A stretch of DNA of 32,032 bases from Scytonema sp. UIC 10036 (lineage in GTDB: Bacteria; Cyanobacteriota; Cyanobacteriia; Cyanobacteriales; Nostocaceae), in the NCBI RefSeq assembly GCF_009725235.1, contig NZ_WJFC01000157.1:1-32032 (forward strand), in the 5' to 3' direction. Positions 26,067 to 32,032 of this stretch are shown here, piece by piece. The translations under genes were made by a program, and so were the position numbers. Each line of letters begins with the position of its first letter. Position 1 is the stretch's first letter. Below the pieces are notes generated by a model. It did not search any database and had not been told where the DNA came from. It saw nothing but the letters and a program-made list of their open reading frames with translations.

Positions 26067-26104
26067 GTTTGAAACTGTACCCTTTATTGCTGCTAACTTT
26101 CAAC
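26065..26104 (+). pseudogene. Relic of an FTR1 iron permease gene
   Basis: Forty bases match the second glutamate-motif region of the FTR1 gene (7217-7257) at 37 positions with one single-base gap. The intact gene encodes GFETVLFIAANFQ here; in the relic the gap shifts the frame. Nothing on either side aligns. It begins at the inner edge of the left 37-bp repeat. It is a relic of an FTR1 copy, too short to function. Confidence 0.75.
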
Positions 26105-26287
26105 CCACTCTCGCAGACTGTATATCTTTTGAGGAAGGGCATTATTGGGAAACAGCTTGCACAAATCCCTCAACAGCATCGTACTGGTCAGGGTATCCAA
26201 TACATTACACCTTACTTGATGCATTTTGATGAAAGCGCCAGAATCAATATATATTTTAATGGATATATTTCCATGCAATTAAATATT

Positions 26288-26908
26288 TTACCGTGGCTTC
26301 GCAGCATCAAAAACCTGCTGTGCGGTAAGGTTAAGTTGGGGGAATGCAGGAGAAATAATCAAGTCGTTGCCCGTGAACTTAGTCATTATGTATTCATCCC
26401 CAATAAGCTGACATACTGAGAAAGTAGGCTGTTTTGGGTCTCCGATAAATTTTTTACCCCCCAACCCTTTATAATCAGCAATCCAGAACTCAGGAATGCC
26501 CATTTCTTCATAATCAGCAAACTTTTTATGGTAATCGTCACGCCAGTTGGTACTGGCTACTTCAACTACTAAGGGTACGGATTCAGGTTGAGTAACCGTT
26601 GACTCTTTTTGGAAAAGAGGTTCGTTATCAAGATTGTCAAGGTTTAATAACAATACGTCAGGTGAGTAAACTGATTTCGCGGATGGTGTTTTAACAAATG
26701 CGGTTTTAGGGATGGTGTAGGGTAGCTTTAGCCGTCTGTACTCCACAGTAATTTCTGCAGCTAAAAAACCAACGACTTTTTCACGATCTCCGGTAGGTGC
26801 GAAGATCTCAATAATTACTCCATCGTGTAGTTCGTACTGCTTCCCGTCGTTTGGGTACCATTCGATAAATTCTTCGTAGGTAACGGGTTGGATTAGGGTT
26901 TGAGTCAT
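26288..26908 (-). CDS. Uma2-family putative endonuclease
   Basis: A 206-aa protein with the PD-(D/E)xK fold typical of the Uma2 (DUF820) family, which is greatly expanded in cyanobacteria. The N-terminal TYEEFIEWYPNDGKQYELHDG is the family signature. Candidate catalytic residues are Asp84 in YSPDVLLLN, Glu117 in LVVEVAST and Lys129 or nearby in the helix before YEEMGIPEFWIADY. GAGG eight bases before the ATG supports the start. It is a single gene lying inside the segment bracketed by 37-bp direct repeats. The biological role of the family is not settled; links to mobile DNA have been proposed. Confidence 0.88.
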   Translation of the reverse strand: MTQTLIQPVTYEEFIEWYPNDGKQYELHDGVIIEIFAPTGDREKVVGFLAAEITVEYRRLKLPYTIPKTAFVKTPSAKSVYSPDVLLLNLDNLDNEPLFQKESTVTQPESVPLVVEVASTNWRDDYHKKFADYEEMGIPEFWIADYKGLGGKKFIGDPKQPTFSVCQLIGDEYIMTKFTGNDLIISPAFPQLNLTAQQVFDAAKPR

Positions 26909-27094
26909 AGTTAGAACCTCAACATATATTTGAATTTAACATCCCGCGATTAAACTCCAATTCCGTAACCAAACCATTTTAATTGCAGTTGCTACCCCAA
27001 ATTTTCGGATTTTTGGAATAGTAACTCCGAGGTGCCACGTACCGCGAATCTAAAATACACCCTTCCCAACCGCGATAACCGATACAGATTTTGG

Positions 27095-27131
27095 GCAGTG
27101 GGAGAAATTTTAAAGTAATTTTTAGCACGGT
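27095..27131. repeat. 37-bp direct repeat, right copy
   Basis: Second copy of the MOSC gene 3' end (26030-26066), 36/37 identical. Sequence to its left (CGATACAGATTTT) is unrelated to the MOSC gene, so only the tail was copied. The stretch 26909-27094 before it holds no gene that I can see. Confidence 0.93.
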
Positions 27132-27140
27132 TAGGTGTTT

Positions 27141-27368
27141 CTAGCGGATTGATTCAAAAATGACTGTTGTTGCTATCAAACAAAATAGGATAAGCCCGAA
27201 ACGCCAAACACTACCAATCACAAATCTCAGTAAAACTATGGCGATATTAGCTGCTCCAAAAGTCAGTGATAAGACGTAGGCGATCGCAAACCCAAATAGA
27301 AACAGGAAAAAATATTTGAGGAATCTAGAAGCCAAGTTAAATAAACGGCTGTGTCGATCGTTGTCCAT
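27141..27368 (-). CDS. Small two-helix membrane protein, unknown
   Basis: A 75-aa product with a polar start (MDNDRHSRLF) and hydrophobic stretches at about 17-36 and 42-70. A good ribosome site, GAGGG, lies seven bases before the ATG. It stands alone, with the right 37-bp repeat just past its stop and a heptamer array upstream. I do not recognise the family; similar small membrane proteins are common and uncharacterised in cyanobacteria. Confidence 0.65.
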   Translation of the reverse strand: MDNDRHSRLFNLASRFLKYFFLFLFGFAIAYVLSLTFGAANIAIVLLRFVIGSVWRFGLILFCLIATTVIFESIR

Positions 27369-27419
27369 GATGCTACCCTCAATATATTAGGTGAAATGAA
27401 TTCCAGATAAGGCTTTCTC

Positions 27420-27457
27420 AATCCAAAATCCAAAATCCAAAATCCAAAATCCAAAAT
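27420..27457. repeat. Heptamer tandem array (AAAATCC)n
   Basis: Four full and two partial units of the same heptamer as at 1-77, in the same orientation. It lies 52 bases upstream of the small membrane protein gene at 27141-27368. Confidence 0.95.
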
Positions 27458-27469
27458 GGCATGGTTTAA

Positions 27470-27507
27470 ACACAAAAGTCGGTGAGTGCATGAATCACTC
27501 CACCGGC
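27470..27507 (-). terminator. Probable terminator, minus strand
   Basis: An 11-bp stem with one bulge (GCCGGTG-G-AGTG / CACT-CACCGAC, one G-U pair) and a 7-base loop. On the minus strand it is followed by CTTTTGTGTTT. It lies about 120 bases past the stop of the 27631-28035 gene. Confidence 0.6.
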
Positions 27508-27630
27508 TTGTAAACTTCTTGTTTCTTGAAAGCCATATGTTTCAAAACGTTAAAAATATTCAGTTGTGTTTTAAATTCCGCCCAAGCTGTCAGTTTTCTT
27601 AACTGTTATGTAGCTGCGCTGGATCTCTTC

Positions 27631-28035
27631 TTAGCGGTCAACACGCTTTTTGTGGTTGAGCCTCCATCCCACCCAATTTTCAAGAACTTTTTCGTAAATC
27701 TCCTGGATTTTATCTAGTTCTTGTGTACTAAGATGGTAGCGTTGGCTAATGTGTCCACCCAGTTCAACGATAGTTTCGTAATTGCCCTTTTTGCTGCGGA
27801 TAACAAACTCACCGTGTTGTGTCACTGACAAGGTTTCAAGAAGTAAAAAGTTAAGGTGAGAAAACACTGGATGCAATTCAATAGAGCAGGCTTGCTTTGA
27901 AATAGTGTCAAAACTTCCTTCATCTTGCAGTCTAATCGGCAACGCGTCCAGAGGTTTGTCTCCAATCTCTAAGTGCATTCTAATGCCATGAGAATCACTG
28001 AAGAATTCAGGAAATCTTGAGCGTGAGAAGGTCAT
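27631..28035 (-). CDS. Hypothetical protein, 134 aa
   Basis: A soluble-looking protein with no signal peptide or membrane helix. The first half has mixed strands (IRMHLEIGDKPLDALPIRL, then IELHPVFSHLNFLLLETL). The C-terminal third is predicted helical and charged (STQELDKIQEIYEKVLENW), ending in a basic tail. A textbook GGAGG seven bases before the ATG supports it strongly. It is transcribed away from the NB-ARC/WD40 gene, with 352 bases between them. No family recognised, and a link to that neighbour is only positional. Confidence 0.75.
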   Translation of the reverse strand: MTFSRSRFPEFFSDSHGIRMHLEIGDKPLDALPIRLQDEGSFDTISKQACSIELHPVFSHLNFLLLETLSVTQHGEFVIRSKKGNYETIVELGGHISQRYHLSTQELDKIQEIYEKVLENWVGWRLNHKKRVDR

Positions 28036-28387
28036 ATCAGTTCCTCCGTAACGTTGAGTGCCGATTGCGACTACAGTTATTCAATCTGTGGGTGGAAAGC
28101 TGCAAATTATGTATGTTCCAAGGAAACACTCTGAAGGTTGTTACCTCACATATATATAACTTGCCTATAATATACAATGTATTTTTTTCTATGACAAGTA
28201 TTTCGACCTGAATCTACCTTAAGGTATAGATAGTGTAAATTATTTTATATTTTAACGACACTTCTTTCTCACGTTGCTATAATTAGCCTGCTTGTAGAAA
28301 CTGTAAAAAATACTCTTTTCTCAATTATTCAAGCATGATATAAAAAGTTATCTCACATACTAATATTTTGTATGGAGTAAAGATCCC
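28036..28387 (+). promoter_or_regulatory. Divergent promoter region of the STAND gene
   Basis: 352 gene-free bases. A perfect 12-base palindrome TACCTTAAGGTA is at 28215-28226. A -10-like TATAAT is at 28278-28283, with no convincing -35. CATAC/GTATG (about 28356-28374) forms a small hairpin just before the ribosome site GGAG, which is 10 bases before the ATG at 28388. These are candidate control elements only. Confidence 0.35.
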
Positions 28388-31300
28388 ATGGAAAACGCTA
28401 CCAATATGTCTCAGCTTCCAGAAACTTTTATCGTAGAGGTAGCAACCAGATCTGGTGTTACTAAAACAGAGTTAGATGCTCTATTGTTGGCATTAGATAA
28501 TTTTTCAGGTACCGAAATAGCTTCTAAGTTGGAAATTTCTCAAGCAGCCGTCAGAAAAAGATTGGGAGAAAGCTACCGTAAATTTGGTATAGAGGGGAGT
28601 GGAAACAAAAAACTTAACAATCTCAGGCAACAGCTAATAGCTCAATACCAAAATCAAGCAAATACAAATGTAGTTGTTGGCAAGACATTTCAAGAAGATT
28701 GGGGTGAAGCTGTTGATGTAGATGGTTTTTGGGGTCGCGAAGAGGAAATTGCTAAGCTAGAACAGTGGATTGTGGGGGATAATTCTCAACGCTGTCGGAT
28801 GGTAGCCGTTTTGGGAATAGGAGGTATAGGTAAGACAGTCTTAGCAGCACAGGTTGCCAAAAAAGTACGGGAAAATTTTGATTATGTCATTTGGCGATCG
28901 CTGAGTAATGCTCCACCTATAGGTGATATTCTCACACAGCTGCTCCGCTTTCTACCGAAAGATCTAGAACACGAGTTACCAGACAATGACAACAGCAAAA
29001 TACTGCGGTTAATCAATGTCTTGAGAGAACACCGTTGTTTAATCATTTTCGATAAAGTAGAAACCGTGCTTCGCAGTGGTGAAGGTAGGGCATATGAAAG
29101 AGCGGGCGAGTATGAAGAAGGATATGAAAAGTATGGCTATTTCTTTAAAAAAATAGCCGAAGCAGGGCATGAAAGCTGTCTGTTGCTGATTGGTAGAGAA
29201 AAGCCCAAGCAAGTTGCAATGTTGGAAGGGAAAAATTTACCAGTTAAGGTGTTGCACCTTTTCGGACTGAATTTGGAAGAAGCAAGGGCTATGCTTAAAG
29301 ATAAGGGGTTTTCTTGTTCGGATGCTCAGTTGAAAGAATTAGTCGAGAGATACTCCGGTAACCCGCTAGCTTTAAAAATAGTCGCTACCACCGTTTATGA
29401 CTTATTTAGCAATAATGTTGGTGAGTTTTTAAACCAAATTCACCAAGAAACAGCAGTTTATGGTGATATTCGGTCTCTTTTAGAGCAGCAATTCAATCGC
29501 CTGTCAGAATTAGAGAAACAACTGATGTACTGGTTGGCAATTCATCGCGAATATGTTTCATTTACAAAATTAAAAGCAAATTTAATTACTTCGGAACCCT
29601 CAACTAGAGTGTTAGAAGCTGTAGAGTCTTTACTGCGGCGATCGCTAATAGAAAAAGAAACAGGTTCGGGTAGATTTCGTCAGCAGTCTGTCGTCATGGA
29701 ATATGTTACAGAAAAAATCATAGAGCAAGCCTTTGAAGAAATCAGTCAAGCAAAAACTAACGAATTTCTGAATGCTTATCCATTGATGAAGGCGTGTTCT
29801 CTCGAATATATCCACAAAACTCAAGAAAAACTGATTTTGGAGCCTTTAAAAAATAAACTACTGAACATTTTTGGCGAGCAACTAGAGTCTCATCTACGTA
29901 GAATGTTAGCTAGTTTACAGAAATATAGTCCCTTAAAAAAGGGATATGCTGCCGGGAATTTAATCAATTTATTGCGCCAACTTCAGCTCGACAAAACTCA
30001 AATTGACTTAAGCGGACGTGATTTTTCAGACTTAACCATTTGGCAAGCCTATCTCAAGGATGTTAAATTACAGGATACTAGCTTTACAAACTCTGACTTG
30101 ACAGGTTCGGTATTTACTGAAACCATGTCGAGTCTCGTCTCAGTCAGATTTAGCCCCAATGGGGAATACTTTGCTATTGGTACAATTAGTGGAGAAGTTC
30201 GTCTGTGGCGGACTGCAGATATTAAACAAATTCGTATTTTTAGAGGACACACGGCTTGGGTTTGGGCATTTGCCTTCAGTGCAGATAACCAACTCTTAGT
30301 AAGTGGTAGCGCAGACTACACCATTAAAGTATGGGATGTACATACGGGTATGTGTCTGAAAACTCTCAGCGAACACACCAATAAAGTTTACACTGTTGCT
30401 TTCCAACCCAAAAGTTGGATTTTAGCAAGTGGTAGTGAAGACGAAAGCATTAAGATATGGGATGTTCGTACAGGAGAATGCTTAAAAACTTTAAATGGTC
30501 ATCAAGATTGGGTTTGGTCCGTCACCTTTAGCCCTACTGACAATGGTATTCTAGCCAGTGCCAGTGCTGATGGTAAGATTAAAATTTGGGATATCAACAC
30601 TGGTGAATGCTTAAAAACTATAGAAGGGCATAGCGGTGAGGTTTTCTCTGTTGCTTTTAGTCCAAACGGTCAATTGTTGGCTAGTAGCGGTGAAGACCGA
30701 ACTGTTAAACTTTGGGATGTAGAGCAAGAAAAATGCCTGAAAACATTTATCGGTCATCAGAAAATAGTTTATTCAGTCCGCTTTAGTCCAAGTGGAAAAA
30801 CTCTAGCAAGTTGTGGTGAAGATCGTACAATTAAAATCTGGAATGTTTCCACAGGTGAATGCTTGAGGACTTTAGAAGGGCATAACAGTCAAGTATGGGC
30901 GATGTGCTTCGCACCGCCTTCGGCGAACGCATTTACATCCAGTCCCGATGGACGTACCCTAATTAGCAGTAGTGACGATCAAACAGCAAGACTCTGGGAT
31001 GTAGAAACAGGAATTTGCTTGTATGTTTTGCAAGCGTATACCCGTGGAATTTATTCAGTTGTATTTAGTCCCACTCACGAAATTCTAGCAAGCAGTGGTG
31101 ATGAGCCAACAATAAAGCTATGGAAATTAAGTACAGGTGAGTGTTACCCCATAGAAGGATATCAAGGACGCTTGCGTTCCGTTGCTTTTAGCCCCGATGG
31201 GCAAATTCTTGCAAGTGGGGGTGGTGACAATACCATTAAACTCTGGGATATTACAAACATTAGCAACAGTAAATGTATCCGAACACTCAAAGGGCATACT

Positions 31301-32032
31301 AACTGGGTTTGGACAGTTGTTTTTAGTTCAGACGGAAAAATCCTAGCAAGTAGCAGCGAAGACAAAACAGTACGAATTTGGGATTCTCACACAGGTGAGT
31401 GTGTGAAAGTGTTAGAAGGGCATACTCATTGGGTTTGGACGGTAGCAATCGGTCCCGATAGTAGTATACTGGCAAGTGGAAGTGCTGACAGTACAGTCAA
31501 ACTTTGGGACGTCGATACGGGTCAGTGTATTGACACTTTAGACAACCATAAAGATTTGATTTGGTCGGTAGCAATTAGTCCCAACGGGCAATTTTTAGCA
31601 AGTGGTAGCGAAGACCAAACCGTTAGACTGTGGGACATTAAGACAGGTAAATGCCTCCATACCTTGGAAGGACACAGCAAACAAGTTTACTCAGTAGCCT
31701 TCAGTCCGGATGGGCAAATCCTTGCGAGTGGTAGTGGTGATGGAACCGTTAAATTGTGGCAAGTCAATACAGGTTTTTGTCTGGATACCCTGACACGAGG
31801 GCACACAGCAGCAATCCGTTCTGTCGCCTTTAGTACTGATGGTCGGCTCTTAGCAAGTGGCAGTGAAGATGAGAAAATTCAACTTTGGGATGTACAAAAG
31901 TGTAGCCGATTGCGGCATTTTAAATCCGATCGGCTTTACGAACGCATGGAAATTACAAATATTACCGGTCTGACAGACGCAGAGAAAGCTTCTTTAAAGG
32001 CTTTGGGTGCAGTAGAACGAGAGAGAATTACC
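28388..32032 (+). CDS. STAND NTPase: HTH, NB-ARC and 14 WD40 repeats (3' end off window)
   Basis: 1215 codons are open to the window edge. The N-terminal ~85 residues form a helix-turn-helix-like domain (GTEIASKLEISQAAVRKRLG), similar to those at the front of cyanobacterial vMAP/NB-ARC proteins. The NB-ARC ATPase has Walker A GIGGIGKT (143-150, Lys149), Walker B LIIFD (218-222) and GNPLAL (324-329); a winged-helix region ends near QQSVVMEYVTE. A short pentapeptide-like link (about 541-578, LSGRDFSDL) leads into WD40 repeats from about 581 to 1180. I count fourteen, enough for two seven-bladed propellers. The tail NITGLTDAEKASLKALGAVE is the usual ending, so few residues are missing. STAND proteins bind a trigger through the repeats and then oligomerise. 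Defence or cell-death signalling is plausible but not shown; no separate effector domain is visible. Confidence 0.92.
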   Translation, partial: MENATNMSQLPETFIVEVATRSGVTKTELDALLLALDNFSGTEIASKLEISQAAVRKRLGESYRKFGIEGSGNKKLNNLRQQLIAQYQNQANTNVVVGKTFQEDWGEAVDVDGFWGREEEIAKLEQWIVGDNSQRCRMVAVLGIGGIGKTVLAAQVAKKVRENFDYVIWRSLSNAPPIGDILTQLLRFLPKDLEHELPDNDNSKILRLINVLREHRCLIIFDKVETVLRSGEGRAYERAGEYEEGYEKYGYFFKKIAEAGHESCLLLIGREKPKQVAMLEGKNLPVKVLHLFGLNLEEARAMLKDKGFSCSDAQLKELVERYSGNPLALKIVATTVYDLFSNNVGEFLNQIHQETAVYGDIRSLLEQQFNRLSELEKQLMYWLAIHREYVSFTKLKANLITSEPSTRVLEAVESLLRRSLIEKETGSGRFRQQSVVMEYVTEKIIEQAFEEISQAKTNEFLNAYPLMKACSLEYIHKTQEKLILEPLKNKLLNIFGEQLESHLRRMLASLQKYSPLKKGYAAGNLINLLRQLQLDKTQIDLSGRDFSDLTIWQAYLKDVKLQDTSFTNSDLTGSVFTETMSSLVSVRFSPNGEYFAIGTISGEVRLWRTADIKQIRIFRGHTAWVWAFAFSADNQLLVSGSADYTIKVWDVHTGMCLKTLSEHTNKVYTVAFQPKSWILASGSEDESIKIWDVRTGECLKTLNGHQDWVWSVTFSPTDNGILASASADGKIKIWDINTGECLKTIEGHSGEVFSVAFSPNGQLLASSGEDRTVKLWDVEQEKCLKTFIGHQKIVYSVRFSPSGKTLASCGEDRTIKIWNVSTGECLRTLEGHNSQVWAMCFAPPSANAFTSSPDGRTLISSSDDQTARLWDVETGICLYVLQAYTRGIYSVVFSPTHEILASSGDEPTIKLWKLSTGECYPIEGYQGRLRSVAFSPDGQILASGGGDNTIKLWDITNISNSKCIRTLKGHTNWVWTVVFSSDGKILASSSEDKTVRIWDSHTGECVKVLEGHTHWVWTVAIGPDSSILASGSADSTVKLWDVDTGQCIDTLDNHKDLIWSVAISPNGQFLASGSEDQTVRLWDIKTGKCLHTLEGHSKQVYSVAFSPDGQILASGSGDGTVKLWQVNTGFCLDTLTRGHTAAIRSVAFSTDGRLLASGSEDEKIQLWDVQKCSRLRHFKSDRLYERMEITNITGLTDAEKASLKALGAVERERIT
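30904..30931 (+). repeat. Dispersed-repeat-like insertion inside WD40 blade seven
   Basis: Blade seven reads VWAM-CFAPPSANAFT-SSPDGRTL where the other blades go straight from the strand to SPDG. The extra ~10 codons are GC-rich, with the palindromic core CGCCTTCGGCG (30915-30925). They match from memory a short repeat found scattered in Nostoc-like genomes. The insertion keeps the frame. Confidence 0.6.

Noticed and set aside
26069..26419. 116-codon plus-strand open frame
   Set aside because: It starts in the FTR1 relic in the wrong frame and then runs antisense into the Uma2 gene.
27526..27717. 63-codon plus-strand open frame
   Set aside because: It overlaps the 3' end of the well-supported minus-strand gene at 27631-28035 and has no ribosome site.

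Overview
The window reads as cyanobacterial chromosome, probably from a filamentous Nostocales-type strain. It opens with petA (cytochrome f, 333 aa, with the cyanobacterial length and sequence pattern). The palindrome GCGATCGC (HIP1) recurs throughout, short heptamer repeat arrays typical of these genomes sit between genes, and the window ends in a large NB-ARC/WD40 protein of a kind common in filamentous cyanobacteria. The genus assignment is inference.

Layout, left to right. (1) 1-1215: a heptamer array, petA and its terminator. (2) 1355-2057: a minus-strand HigBA-like toxin-antitoxin pair. (3) 2058-2695: a gene-free stretch holding a 299-bp element (2175-2473). It has TGTACA ends, 26-bp terminal inverted repeats, three spaced sites on the left, three abutting 20-bp sites on the right, and an exact 5-bp direct flank CTAAA. 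That is the end architecture of Tn7/CAST/Tn5053 (TnsB/TniA) transposons without any cargo, and it is the most unusual structure in the window. (4) 2696-5524: a minus-strand cobalt ECF transporter operon cbiM-cbiN-cbiQ-cbiO. (5) 5957-7721: divergent genes for two unrecognised small membrane proteins, a strong terminator, and an FTR1-family iron permease.

(6) 8075-25232: a Wzy-type exopolysaccharide locus. On the minus strand are a GT2 glycosyltransferase, three GT4 glycosyltransferases, an asparagine-synthetase-like amidotransferase, an O-antigen ligase/polymerase, a MurJ/Wzx-type flippase, a methyltransferase and a Wzc-type tyrosine autokinase. On the plus strand, across a ~970-bp AT-rich divergent region, are a WcaJ-type initiating sugar-phosphate transferase and galE, followed by the C-terminal remnant of a second initiating transferase. 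Together these cover lipid-linked initiation (WcaJ), sugar supply (GalE), repeat-unit assembly (GTs), decoration (methyl and possibly amide), export (flippase), polymerisation and chain-length control. No outer-membrane Wza protein is in the window.

(7) 25269-28035: small accessory genes (MOSC-domain protein, Uma2-type nuclease, a small membrane protein and an unrecognised 134-aa protein) in a region scarred by a 37-bp direct duplication and a 40-nt relic of an FTR1 gene. (8) 28388-end: an open reading frame running off the window. It encodes an HTH-NB-ARC-WD40 STAND protein with 14 WD40 blades, one of which carries an in-frame insertion that looks like a dispersed genomic repeat.
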